NCBI RefSeq assembly: GCF_018873765.1
Contig: NC_057925.1
Location: 9,683,568 to 9,747,567 of the forward strand
Origin: Telopea speciosissima
Lineage: Eukaryota > Streptophyta > Magnoliopsida > Proteales > Proteaceae
Direction of reading: 5' to 3'
DNA: 64,000 bases
Part shown: positions 32,735 to 44,355 of the stretch, one piece after another
Layout of the letters: every line of letters starts with the position of its first letter
Position numbering within the stretch: the first letter of the stretch is position 1
The notes under the pieces: generated by a model
Told to the model about the DNA's origin: nothing
Seen by the model: only the letters and a program-made list of their open reading frames with translations
The model's database searches: none
Translations under genes and position numbers: made by a program

Positions 32735-33779
32735 ATCTCACCCCTTCATGAGTATTGCCATGTTTCCAGTTTTACCACACAACATTTAAGAATACAGAAC
32801 CATTCAAAAAACACAGAAACACAAAAAATAATATTTCGGAGTCCGAATCAATATTTTGGAACAAAAACATTGCCATACATACCTTTAGTGTCATTAGTTT
32901 CATCCAATATCTCGGTTGTTTGAGTATAAAATGGGTGAGATTTGAGAAACATTAAAAGATTGAAGGATGTATTCATCGTTGATTAGAAAACTCCAAATTG
33001 AAATGTAATCGATTGAGGATGACCACATATACTCACTATTCATTTAGAAATAAACCTACGCAGTCAATGTTGTTTGTTTGTTAACACAAACACAACAAAA
33101 TCATGCATTCATAAGATAAGGGTGACCTGAGAATCACAAATAAGGACATAGCAACTAAGGATGGTTCTAGAAATTGGACCAACCAACAAGATTGACCAGC
33201 CAAACCAGCTTGATGTAGAACACACCCCCCCCCCCAATTTTCCTTTTTGGGTTTATTTGAGCTTAGGTCACGCACCCCCTAGAATTATCTTAATTTATTT
33301 TGGGCCTAATGAGGCCCTTGTTTTGGATTCCTCTGATCCACCTGAATTTGGGCCGGCCCATATGATGGGCTTGGCTATTTGGACTTTAATTTTGGAGCTT
33401 TATGGGTTTGGTTTGAACTCTATTTCCTAGGACTTGGTGGAACTTAAGGCTCTGCATGGCAATGATCCAAAAGCTTGGGATTAGCCCAATGTTTGAGTCA
33501 AAGGATTGAGTTTAGTTTGAGATTTGAATCTGGTGTTGGGGATTTGAATATTATTCATGAGTTGGATCTTTGTTTGGCCTATTGGTAAAGAGTAGAGAGT
33601 GTTACTTTAGGTGGTTCAAATATTCTGGTCAGTTTGGCATTTGGACCTTAGATTGTGGGTCATACATTCCAATACAAATTGATTTTTAATTTTGGTATTT
33701 TTGTCAGGAGTAAGTTTAATCAATCAATCTGATTAGGATTCATAATGCGTTCAACGGTGACTCACTTGGACATCTTGTC

Positions 33780-34140
33780 TTGTTTTAGGGCTAGAAACTA
33801 TCCCTTCTTTTGAAGAAATAAAAATGCTATTTATAGCACTTGGATCCATATAGCTCTACAGGATTGGATGGGTTTTCTGGTTTTTTTTTTTTTCCGTAAA
33901 ACTTTGGACGTCGTAAAAACAGACACATGTAATGCAGTGAGATTGTTTTTTTTTTTTTTCAAATTTTGAGTGTTGCCTAAGGGTGTTAGTAACTATTTTG
34001 TCACCCTTATTCCTAAGATTGAGGGTGCATCTTCTTTGGACAAGTTTCACACTATTTGCATGGGGGAATATTTTGTGGTACAAACCTTTAAATATTCATG
34101 AGATTAGCAATTGGGTATGAAAGATATTTTAACCCAAAAA
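33780..34140 (+). pseudogene. Old LINE reverse transcriptase fragment (copy 2)
   Basis: Counterpart of 19320-19715 with the same IPSFEEIK and FVTLIPKIEGASSLDKF-type readings, broken by T-runs and frameshifts. The minus-strand LINE again begins at its 3' side. Confidence 0.55.
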
Positions 34141-34152
34141 TTTTCTATTAAG

Positions 34153-36327
34153 TTTTTTTTTTAAACCCAAATATTATCTGGGACCCGGGCCTGCTCGTAT
34201 GATTTTATTAAAGATCAATCAAACAATAGGAAAGAATACAAAGGGGGACATACCCGCCTTATCCCAACTCCAAAGATATTGAACCCTCAACTCTCCAGAA
34301 AGAAAACCAAGAAAGCTCACAACCCTTACAAGCAACCCCAAGCAAAAGAAAGCTAATTCCTTAACACAGGAAAGCCAAGAGCATCCTCTCTGGTAATCTA
34401 CCGAAGATCCAGAGGGATATTCATCTCCCCACTAAAATAAATATCAGAAGCCGATTCAGAAGCTAAATTGGCCAACCAGTCTGCTGCCCTATTCCCCACT
34501 CTAAAGGTGAAGGAGAGCAAAGGCCTAGTAGACTTGATGAGGTCCACGATCTCCTGGAACAATTACCAATCCTTCCAGAGGCTATACCTTCGTTTTGACA
34601 CACACCTGAGAGTTACCTCCGAGTCTGAGTTAACAATAGGCCCTACTAACCCCAAATTCGCACAAAGTCTCAAACCATCCCTCAAAGCTCTTAGTTCAGC
34701 AATGTTGTTTGTGCAAGCACCATAGAAATTAGCAAAAGCAGCAATGACAGAACCATACTTGTCTCTGATGATGCCCCTCACCACCACCCTCCCCTGGGTT
34801 TCCTTTGCAAGTACCATCAATATTGAGCTTAACCGTAGAGAAAGGAGGGCACCAGAAAACGGGGGTCGCAGGCCGACGAACAACCAATTTTTGAGTAATC
34901 CCAAAAAATTGGAGAATCATAGCGTCCCAAAAATTCGGGTGCTTACGAAATGAAGGAAGAAAAGGAATTTCTCTCACCCTATTATAGATCACCTCCACAA
35001 TGTGACTGACCGAACGGGCTCTTTCCCCATGCCTACAATTGTTCCTCTCTTTCCACAACTCCCAAACAATAAAAGAGGGAAGTAAACCATTGATCACACC
35101 ACCGAGACCCCTTCCATGAGCATGTCCGTGCTAGAATAAAATTCTATATCTCACATCCTGAGTGGGCACCAATTCTATGGGGACTTGAAAAAAAATCTCA
35201 TATCTTGTTAGCCGTTCCTCCTGCCACCAAACAGTGTGTTGTCGTCTCCCGCACAGGAGAACCATAGCATAAGCATTTGGAAACAAAGGGAATGCCCATC
35301 TCCATAATTGCATCATCCATTGGAATTAAGCCGCAAAGCACTTGCCAGGTAAAAAAAATAATTTTAGATGGCAACATCCGGTTCCAAAGCCATTTCACAA
35401 ATAGCCTCTCCGGCGAAGCTGACCAAATTTTGTTCCATAAGGCTTTGATAGAGAGTTTGCCGTCACTTGCCGGCGTTCACACCAATCTATCCGCCTTACT
35501 TGACTGAGAAAAATTTTCATTCCGGATATTATCAAGCACTATGGCCAAATCAATTTTTTGCAAAACATCCTGATCCTAAACACCTTCTTGATTAAGAACA
35601 TCACACACCCGAGTTGAGAGATCAAGATTAGCCGCCCCATCCACACGGTCAAGCAGAGCACCCCACCATAACCAATTATTAAGCCAAAAATTTACATCCC
35701 CTCTTCCAACCAGCTATTGTGAATTTGAAAGAAGTGTTTCCTTATGAACCATTGCTCTTCTCCAAGATAACGAGCCAGTCAAACATGGACTTACCAAGGC
35801 AATATGTGTATTCTTAAGAAACTTAACTTTAAAAAAAGAACACCATAAGATGTTATCTGACATCGCCCGCAATAACCCTTTCAGCCGAAGCGCCAAGCCA
35901 ATGTCCTCAAGACGCCTCATCCCTAGATCCCCTTCGACCATGGGTTTACATACCTTATGCCACCCCACCCAATGATGGTGATTGCCCCATTCTGACTGTC
36001 CCCACAAGAAATCCACACAAATACCATCAGACTTTTTAATGACCGTCTTGGGAACCTCCAGTGTGGAAATAATATGTATTGGCATAGAGGCAAGCATGTG
36101 TTTAAGCAACACCAACCTTCCATCCGAGGACACTAGATTCCCCTTCCAGCCCGCCACCTTCTTGCGCATCTTAGCTAAGAACTCATCAAAAAAAGACAAT
36201 CTGAGTCTGCCAGCATATAGGGGAGCTCCAAGATATATTATCAGAAGTTTCTTTCTAGAAAAACCAGCCACCGCTTCCACCATTCGGCATCTATGATCGA
36301 TTGTCTTATCACTCATCACAAAGCAGC
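34153..36327 (-). mobile_element. 5'-truncated LINE insertion with target-site duplication (copy 2)
   Basis: Same truncation point, same 3' A-tail position (T-run 34153-34162) and the same target duplication as copy 1: TTTTCTATTAAG (34141-34152, two changes) and TTTTCCATCAAG (36328-36339). It encodes the RT end (IIYLGAPLYAGRL), the zinc-binding domain (KWLWNRMLPSKIIFFTWQVL) and RNase H (NNIAELRALRDGL), with several frameshifts. Identical ends show that this is a duplicated copy and not an independent insertion. Confidence 0.9.
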
Positions 36328-36421
36328 TTTTCCATCAAGCTATGTCAGTTTCTAGGTAAGATGAACACAAAAGAAGAACTCTTGGGTAAAATGTAATGTC
36401 ATTATCATAATTACACCAATG

Positions 36422-36520
36422 GGCGAGCCTTGGTGTAATGGTTAAGTTGCACTATTGCAATCATCAGGTTGTACGGTCTTATCTCATAAAACATTGTATG
36501 CGGTACTTGGGTAACAATTC
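36422..36520 (+). mobile_element. tRNA-derived SINE fragment (copy 2)
   Basis: Counterpart of 22014-22112 (GAGCCTTGGTGTAATGGTTA and following A-box/B-box remnants). Confidence 0.45.
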
Positions 36521-36552
36521 AAGCCACCCGCCCAAGCCACTGATAATTAATA

Positions 36553-36750
36553 GGATCTGCCTCCTCTGTAGCGCACCCCTAAGCTGCACATTGTCTGGCA
36601 TGGCAGCTCAGGTCGACACGTGGATCGAATAGTGAGGACTGATAAAGCACATCTGTCCTCGCCATTTCATTGACACCCAAGCCACGTGTCTACCTAAGTT
36701 GTCACACCGAATAATGTGCTGCTCGGGTGCATTGTAAAGGAGCCGAATCC
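36553..36750. mobile_element. Foldback MITE (copy 2)
   Basis: Counterpart of 22122-22320; the arms have diverged more (GGTCGACACGTGG against CCACGTGTCTACC) but still pair. Confidence 0.75.
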
Positions 36751-38102
36751 CACTTAATAGTTTAGATGTCCTACCCCCGAAAAGACAAGTTACTTGTATA
36801 GAACCCATTATCGTGATCTTCATGCACTGCCAATCTGTGATGCCATTGTTATCGGCATGCATTTATCACCATAATGTTATTGATTCACTTCAACTCACCA
36901 TCTTAATTTCAAGGCAAAGAGAGAGGGAAAACCAAACACCCCACTTGAGAACTCTACATATAAAGATTTTCTCATCATCTAACTTTAGTGGAGAGATATA
37001 TAGAATGGTTGTAGAATGGTTAGAATCTGATCAAGGTTTTGTTATGATTATCAGGTTGTCAATTGCCCTAGTGGATCGATTGATCCTTCCACATACCAGC
37101 AACTACTGTCTTAAGGGGTATGGGGCTCCTCTGTGGCGTGGCAGGGCGTTCAGCGCACATCCGACAGCTGGGCACTCTTTATCAATCTTCTCCAAACTCT
37201 ATAAATTTATTAGATCATAAGCTAAGTCCATCAGATGAGACTCTTTATTAATCATTGACGGGAATTTACATCAAAACACTAAGGAAAGTGGTTGGACTTT
37301 CATTTTGTTTCTTAATTGAGAGAAGTTTGTTTTCTCCTTGAGTAGGAAAGTTTGATTTTGTAGGCACAAGCCTTGGTCCTATAACTTTTTGGGAACCTGT
37401 GTTTCTTATACCATATTAACTCTAAATTAAATAGAACAAATAGTGGCAAGGTTCTCTGATACAACATATTCTCAAAATAATGTTGCACTATGATCACTGA
37501 CTGTTTAATACAACAAAAATCCTGCCTGGATATAATTTTCAAACCACAAACCAACTTCAGACTCAAGGCAATGACAAGTAAAAAAGTAAGGTTAAATTAT
37601 AGAACCAATTTCTTCAAAACCAAAACAATGGCAAAAGCACAATACAAATTTTTTTTTTTTTTTTGGTAACTGGAGGAAAGAGAGTGCAATGGCAAGCAGT
37701 ATATAGCTCTTACTGAAAACTTTCCGCGAAGAGAGTGAGAGGAGGCGTTGCAAAGAACCCTTAAATTTGAAGAACCACAGCAGGGTTCCTCTTCTACGAC
37801 AGAACACGGTTCTACTCAGGTTTTCGTCTTAGATCGTCACACTGGTTGCCCTCTCCGACGGATACTCCGGCAAAAATCCAGGAGTGATGGAGAGGTTCAT
37901 TCTGAGGTCGAGACTCAAGAGGAGAGAGAAGTGCAGAAAAGAGGAGAGAGAGGAAGGATGTTAGGGTTGAGAGGAGTGAAAAATAATGTATTCAAAATTT
38001 GGCCTTTGGATTTAAAGAAGCCACGTGTCGACATACTAGATATGCACAAGAGTGCAATGGTGGATCGGGCAATGAAGACGATACAAAGGAAGCGCAAAAA
38101 AT

Positions 38103-38268
38103 TATTATCTCCATTTATCTGTCCCTCCATTTCCTCCATTTCATCTAATAGGGGGGAGTGGACCTCACTCGGGCAGTGTGTGCGGACAGGGGGTAGGATG
38201 GTCATTTTTGCACCCCCTATGAGAGGAAATGGAGGAAATGGAGGGGCAGATAAATGGAGACGATAAAG
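38103..38268. mobile_element. MITE in the tandem segment (copy 2)
   Basis: Counterpart of 23693-23848 with inverted ends ATCTCCATTTATCTGTCCC and GGGGCAGATAAATGGAGA; it also has an internal duplication of GGAGGAAAT. Confidence 0.7.
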
Positions 38269-39170
38269 ATCCCAGTTTGAAGCTCTCATATACTAAAGGT
38301 CTGTAACTTAGTTAGAATATTTTTTTATTAAAGATAATCTTGTATAAAGTGGAAAGGTGAAAAAGGATGCAATTAGCTAAACCAAAATGGCTTGGAGACC
38401 ATGTATAATACTATACATGTGTTTTTCTAACCCAAAAGCTCTTGGGTAGTAGCTCACAAGGTTCAGTTCATTTATCTAAGTTAGAAAAGTAATAAATTTT
38501 GTTTGTTTGTTTATTTAAGTACTGTATGTATTGATTTTTCTCACTTATTCATTTGATCAGCTGATAATTGAGGCCATTGCATAAGCTGGCCTATATTTTG
38601 GTAGTCTATTTGAACAGTTAAACTTTCATTACTTTGGCTTCCCAATTAAGATGTTCAATTATGTGATTATTGGCTCACTGCTTATGTACCAACTTCTGAT
38701 TTTATTTCTTCGTGCGATATTTTTGGAGATCACCTAGTGAAAGGTAGGAAGATTCTCAGGAAATATTCTGTTATTGGTTTGTTTATCTAAGGGATAATCT
38801 ATAGGTATATGTATACAAGATTCAAATCGAAGCAAAGTTTTTTTTAAAAGATATGATATTTGTTTTTGCATTAGTGAAATTGATGTTTTGTGAATGTTAG
38901 GTATATTAATTAGTGAAATGGATCTTGTCGTCACTTCATACTTTGGAGTTTTTTTAGTGAAATTGATGTTTAGTTGATGTAATTTCTTAATTTGTACTTA
39001 AATGGATGTCATTTGATTGTAGTTTTTTTAATACTGATAGAACTGGATATCAATAGATGCAAACAAGCGTAATACTGAAATGGATGTTAGTAGATGTAAT
39101 TTCTTAGTACTAAAATGGATGTCAGTGGGTTTTGGGCATTATTATTGAAATGGATGGATATATTACATGT

Positions 39171-40399
39171 TTGTTATGTAGACTTCTGAGTCTATTCCAG
39201 CATTTGTACAAACGTCGTGGTAAGACACTTTTGCTGGTGTTTATTAACAAACACCTCTAAATTAAGGCATCCCAAGCTCTATAGCGGCGTTTATACAACT
39301 ACCATTATAAGATACTTTTCCCGACATCTTCGTATAAACGCCACTAAAAGTCCATCTATATGGGCACAATGCAAAAATGCAATCGTTCATTAATATGGAG
39401 GCATTTTTGCAGCGTTTATATAAACACTGGGATATGTCTATAGCACCGTAGACTTTTTTTATTTTTATTTTTTTGTAACGAGTCTTGGCTTCCTATTTCG
39501 TTTTGATTAGAAGAGGAAAAATTATTGACATAAAAGGAGAAAAGTTTTCTATGGGGAGAGTGTACCGCCCATGCCCAGACAGTATGGGGGCGAAATGACC
39601 ACCCCAGCCCCTATGAAAGGTGGAAATCCTGCCCCATGATGCTTTTGTATGCACTCTCATTGGTCCTCACATTACATTCTTGTAGGGGCCAGGCTCTTCC
39701 ACAGAGAATGCTCCCCCTTAATTTTTAATTATTACATGGATAAACTTGACTCAGACTTGGGGCAGACACTCTTGGAACCAAGGAATAATGCCCTCTCCAT
39801 TATTCCTGATACCCACCTCAAAACTCATTGGCAAGGGACTGCCTCCCTTATTGATTTTTAGGGAAAAAGAAGGCTGTCAGGCTATATGACACCTAAGCCC
39901 GTACACATGAAAAGCAAAATTATCGACCCTCCCTTTAAATAAAAAATCACCCATGTTGGATGTCCTCTGGTGTGCTCTCATTGGCCCCTACGCTGGTGTA
40001 GGGGCAATGCAGCCTTGCATTGTTCCTCCTCCCTGATTTTAGTTAGGTGAAAATTTTTCTTTAATTCGAGTGAAGAGACTAACCATTGGGTTACGATATT
40101 TCTTGTGCCTTCTATTATAGGAAGTTTTTTTTTTTTGTAATACTTTTTAGGGAAGTAGGTTTTTGTCTGGGAGTGTTGTCTTAGTGTCTATCTCTCTCCT
40201 CCTCAAAACAAAGGATAGAAGTATCTTTCATATAGGGAAGAGAGAGATAGACTCATGGGAGTGTTGGCGTAGGCCACACTCCTAGACAGTTCTTTTTCCC
40301 TACTTTTTATTAAGATAAGCCTGGCCACAAACAAGTCCCACAAAGATTTAAAAAAAAAAAAAACCGGAGGAAATTGACAAGAGCAGAGGGTAATCACTC
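39171..40399. other. Foreign sequence interrupting copy 2, first part
   Basis: Begins with the mobile GCGTTTATACAAA-type segment (39181-39423, also at 17186-17395). Then come MITE-like relics with GGGGCGAAATGACCACCCC and CTCATTGGTCC motifs (39540-40040), which share the motif vocabulary of 23005 and 46510 but have no complete ends I can pair. No gene is supported. Confidence 0.45.
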
Positions 40400-41620
40400 C
40401 AGAATAGATCACATTGATGTTGAACATCAAATGAAGCCAATCAGTCCACAACAAAATCCCCTTCCCACAAGGTGTGTTGGAATATGGCCTCGAGGAGTTG
40501 ACTCTTGAGCAAAAAGCAATTATCCAAGATGTATTTTAATCACCATGGGACCCCTGAGTTTTTTCCATTTAATGAGTTGATTACCATCAAGTTATCACTT
40601 TCTATGCATATATATCTAAGCCCTTTGCTCGCTGCTACTATAGGAGCTTTCTTGACTGCAAGAGCTTCTGCCACACCTACATGTGAAATGCCGCACCCCG
40701 CATAAAAGAAAAATAAAAATTTCCCTTCATAGTCTCTTCTAACTCCTCCAATACCGTCTGGTCTTGAATTTCTATGACTAGTGTCATCTACATTAACCTT
40801 GATTACTCTTACAAGGTTGACTTATCCATTTTACCTCTTGTTACGGGTAAAATACCCCAACTACTCGCAACGAGACATGTGGAAACACGGGAATAGGAAG
40901 CATGAACAGGGAAGTCTCTCACCTTATTTTCTCGATATGGAAACCTTCTAAAATACCAAAAGTAGATAGATACACTCTGATATAGAGACTTAGAAGATCT
41001 ACGCCTCCAACTCCCCATTAAGGGAAGGAATCTTATCAATCCTTAATACATAGAAGCTTGCCTAAAACAAACTCTCCAAGAATAGTTCCCATTCCTAAAG
41101 GGGAACTACTAAATCAAGCCCGATTCATATCAGAGAAGGATCCTCCTCTCCAATCCATGCCACCAGGCCATTAGTATAAATAACACTCTCTCCCCAGGGG
41201 GCAAGGTATGTTACAATTCCTACTTCACACTTAGAGGAGATTGCTCTGATGTTCCCTTTAGTTGTGAGGAAGCTGACTTAACCATCGAAGAGTCTTTGCC
41301 GAGCACAATCCTGGCCCTCTCACGGTGTCTTTATCTTTCATCTTCCACAGGTGATGATCGGAGCATAGCTCGTGACTACGGAAAGTCAGTTTTCTGCCAC
41401 ATCTCTCTATGATCATAATCTTGAAGATCTCTTGGTGGAGCTGGTAAATAATTTTTAGCAAAGTTATTGCTCGACCAAATAATGCTTTCCATACTACTAT
41501 ATTTTTGTCGGAAAACCCAATCCATGTAAGAGCTCCATAAGTGCCACAAAATGTTAGTCATTGTGGCGAGCAACAGATCATACAGTGGAACCCCCCCCCC
41601 CCTTGATAGGGCCTTGAGAG
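40400..41620 (-). pseudogene. LINE 3' fragment (RNase H domain) split by a solo LTR
   Basis: On the minus strand the upstream part (41620-41402) reads ILWHLWSSYMDWVFRQK, the W.IW..R...F link after the zinc-binding domain. The downstream part (40838-40420) reads VIKVNVDD, GIGGVRRDYEGKFLF, AEALAVKKAPIVAA and ICIESDNLMVINSLNGK, the RNase H-like domain with its conserved D and E positions. The two parts are separated by a 563-bp LTR; removing it with one target copy keeps a single reading frame across the junction. Confidence 0.8.
40839..41401 (+). mobile_element. Solo LTR inserted in the LINE fragment
   Basis: It starts TGTTACGGGTAAAATACC and ends TTTTCTGCCACA, with TG...CA termini. The 5-bp flanks are CCTCT (40834-40838) and TCTCT (41402-41406). 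A TATA box TATAAATA lies at 41175-41182, about 340 bp from the start, consistent with plus orientation. Its removal restores the LINE reading frame, which supports the boundaries. No internal coding part remains, so it is the product of LTR-LTR recombination. Confidence 0.75.
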
Positions 41621-41757
41621 CCCATCTACATATGGATCTACCGTAAGAAGTTTGAAATCCCAAGGCACTATTCCTTAAATGTAGTTCAACCATTAGAACT
41701 TGTGGATAAAGAGATTTGCTTTTCACGGAGGATGAAGGAAAAGCCGGATTTTTGGTT

Positions 41758-41908
41758 CTCCTCCAGCCGTGGCAAGAGCTGGAGGATCCAGCCCAGCCAA
41801 AACAAGGGTGTTTGGGTCATTTCACAGGCAGGACTCACCCTTTGAAATGACCAAACACCCCCTATTTTAGCTGGACTGGATCCTCCAGCTCCCGCCACAG
41901 TTAGAGGA
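41758..41908. mobile_element. Foldback MITE
   Basis: Left arm CTCCAGCCGTGGCAAGAGCT ... GGTGTTTGGGTCATTTCA and right arm TGAAATGACCAAACACC ... AGCTCCCGCCACAGTTAGAG are inverted copies around a loop of about 18 bp (ACAGGCAGGACTCACCCT). Arms are about 65 bp with several mismatches. Confidence 0.75.
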
Positions 41909-42029
41909 AAGCCAGGTCTGGAAAAGCCGGGCCTTTTATTAACGGGTCACAAAGACGAGTTGTTTATGGGTCCCATGACTGATCTACACGGACATAGTTG
42001 GGATGAGAGGCTGTTTGGTCTTTCATCTT

Positions 42030-42735
42030 TCACTTGGCACTTTTTTTCTTGGTTTTGCTTTTTGTTTAGTTCTAATTGTCGGGTGTTTACTGCATGTATG
42101 AGAAGCCATTGTAATCTTTTTGGGGGTTGAGACACCATCTACTTTTTAAATTTAAGCTTGTTTTCTAGTAATTTTACCAATCACTTCTATGAATCTGCAT
42201 GTAAAAATGATTCTTCTCCCAAGGAGTATGAATCAGGGACAGCTAATGTTGAAATACAAGTCAATCTTGATTTACGTCCAAGAAAGTGTTTGCTTTTTTT
42301 CCTCACTGTAGTACAGTTGTAAAATTTTCTCACATTTCTGAAACTTTTGTTCTGAAACTTTAAAAAAAAAAAAAAAAAACTACAGAAACAAAAAGCATCT
42401 TCCACAATTTTGCAGGGTTTTTCACCTTCATGGAACCCTCTCATTGGATAGAATCTTTGTTTCAAAGAAAACCAAATGTACAGAATTAAACATCCTTTCC
42501 CTCTTCTGGATAACCTAGTCGTCATCTTTGGGATAGGTTTAGGAGTCTCCTCAAACGAAAGATCCTTCACCTTTGGAACCCTTTCCCTGGCCAGAACCAT
42601 CTGTGACTCAATCTCCACTTTTGATGGTTTAGTAATGGGATTTAGTAATGTGTCATGCGCCTTTAAAAATACTTTCTGTAATGATTCTGATGAATGCATT
42701 CCGTACATATGTTGTATTTTTTTTTCTTTCCAGTT
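42030..42735. repeat. Tandem segment, copy 2 (end part)
   Basis: Resumes collinearity with 24930-25690: TTTCTTGGTTTTGCTTTTTG, GACACCATCTACTTTTTAAA, then the C-terminal exon block. Directly followed by the start of copy 3. Confidence 0.8.
42515..42660 (-). pseudogene. Candidate C-terminal exon, copy 2 (frameshifted at the stop)
   Basis: The minus frame reads LLNPITKPSKVEIESQMVLA, then RERVPKVKDLSFEETPKPIP and K. One G is missing relative to copy 0 just before the DDD-stop, so the frame runs past the old terminus. The open reading frame is nevertheless longest here, extending upstream through KVFLKAHDTLL after a possible acceptor (ATTACAG). Confidence 0.4.
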
Positions 42736-43557
42736 TTACATACCTTACTGTCATTAGTTTCATCCAATATCTCAACTGTTGGATTATAAATGAGTGAGAT
42801 TTGTGAGACATAAAAAGGTTGAAGGATGTATTCTTTGTTGATTAGAAAACCCCAAATTTAAATGTAATCGATTAAGGATGACCGCTTATACTCACTATTT
42901 ATTATGAAAAAAACGTAGTTAATGTTGTTTGTTTGTTAACACAAACACAACAAAATCATGTATTCATAAGATAAGGGTGACATGAGAATCACAAAACAGG
43001 ACATAGCAACTAAGGATGGTTCTAGAAATTGGACCCCCCCCCCCCCGAGAATTATCTTAATTTATTTTGGGCCTAATAAGGCTCTTGTTTTGGGTTCCTC
43101 TTATCTACCTGAATTTGGGCCGGCCCATATGATGGGCTTAAGTATTTGGACTTTAATTTTGGAGCTTGATGGGTTTGTTTTGAATTCTATTTCCTGGGAC
43201 TTGATGGGTTTGTTTTGAATTCTATTTCCTGGGACTTGCTGGAACTTAAGGCTCTGCATGGCAACATTCCAAAAGCTTGGAATTAGCTCAATGTTTGAGT
43301 CAAAGGATTGAGTTTAGTTTGAGATTCGAATTTGGTGTTGGGGATTTGAATATTATTCATGAGTTGGATGTTTGTTTGGCCTATTGGCCGAGAGTAGAGT
43401 CTCTAGTTTTAGGCGGTTAAAAAATTCTGGTCAGTTTGGTATTTGGATCTTAGATTGTGGGTCATAAATTCCAATACAATTTTAATTTTAATTTTGACTA
43501 GTGCTTTTAAGAGTAGGTTTAATCAATTAGTCTAATTAGGACTCATAATGCGTTAAC
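42736..43557. repeat. Tandem segment, copy 3 (truncated start)
   Basis: Matches 18360-19320 and 32860-33760: the GTCATTAGTTTCATCCAATA block, ATTTGGGCCGGCCCATATGA, TTGAATATTATTCATGAGTT and finally GACTCATAATGCGTT, where homology stops at 43557, just before the LINE fragments. A 36-bp local duplication (GACTTGATGGGTTTGTTTTG type) occurs at 43165-43220. Confidence 0.8.
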
Positions 43558-44355
43558 TAAAACATTAATATTTTATGCTTTTTTTTTTTAATTTATTTAA
43601 TCTAGTGTAATACAAATTACTGAAATTAGTATATCATAACTTAGTCATTTGGCTTAGGGTAACAATTATATATTTACCTAGTTTTTTTTTTTTCTAATAA
43701 AAAAATAATAATTAAAGGAAAGATAGAATGTAGGTTACAACACCAAAAATAGAAGTCCCGCCATATATGTTGTTGGCTTTGGTAGCAAGCCTATTAAAAG
43801 GAGTAGATGTCCCAAAATCTTCAATATTACATAGTTAATTACCTAGTTTGTAGTAACATTAGGATTAATAGTAAGCAACATTAGTCTATATAGGAGATCG
43901 TCCTTGGCTGGGCGGAGTGGGTGCCTAATATCTTTCCAGTTTGTAATATTACAGATACCCAATGATCTAGACAAACTTGAGCTTTATCCATATAGTGAGT
44001 TATTCTTCTTCCCTGAAAAGAGGAGATGTTTATACGTCTGAAATCTTTATCAAGGTAGTGATTCCCATTATACTATTTACTCTCTTTTGACGTGAGTGAG
44101 TATAGTCTCGAGATGGAAACACCTCGTGGACTCCCTTCTAGGTATCAAATTTGTGATTTTGAGTTACAGGAAAAATTGTACATACACTTGATGGTGGTGA
44201 TCTCCTCTTTCTTTGCTAGCCATAACATGGATACTTTGTCTGATCATTTCATGGGGAGCTTAAGAATTCATACCTGAGCAAGAAACGTGATTCTCTAGGA
44301 CACTTCGTCCTCCCAAGTAGTTGGATTGATATTAGTTCCTCCAAAGCTCATAGCC
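43558..44355. other. Intergenic; nothing recognised
   Basis: AT-rich sequence between the end of the tandem array and the TRIM. No element ends or coding content can be supported. Confidence 0.4.

Larger units (their letters stand above)
32755..39170. repeat. Tandem segment, copy 2 (first part)
   Basis: Collinear with 18291-24700 of copy 1: the CATTCAAAAAACACAGAAAC start block, plus-strand LINE fragment, minus-strand LINE with the same target duplication, SINE, foldback MITE, Lys/Glu-rich segment and second MITE. By eye about one base in ten differs in the stretches I compared. The copy is cut at about 39170 by foreign sequence and resumes at 42030. Confidence 0.85.

Noticed and set aside
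42187..42708. Minus-strand frame of 173 codons taken as a full gene
   Set aside because: Only the 5' two-thirds match the conserved exon block in the other tandem copies; the rest runs past a lost stop into poly-T sequence.
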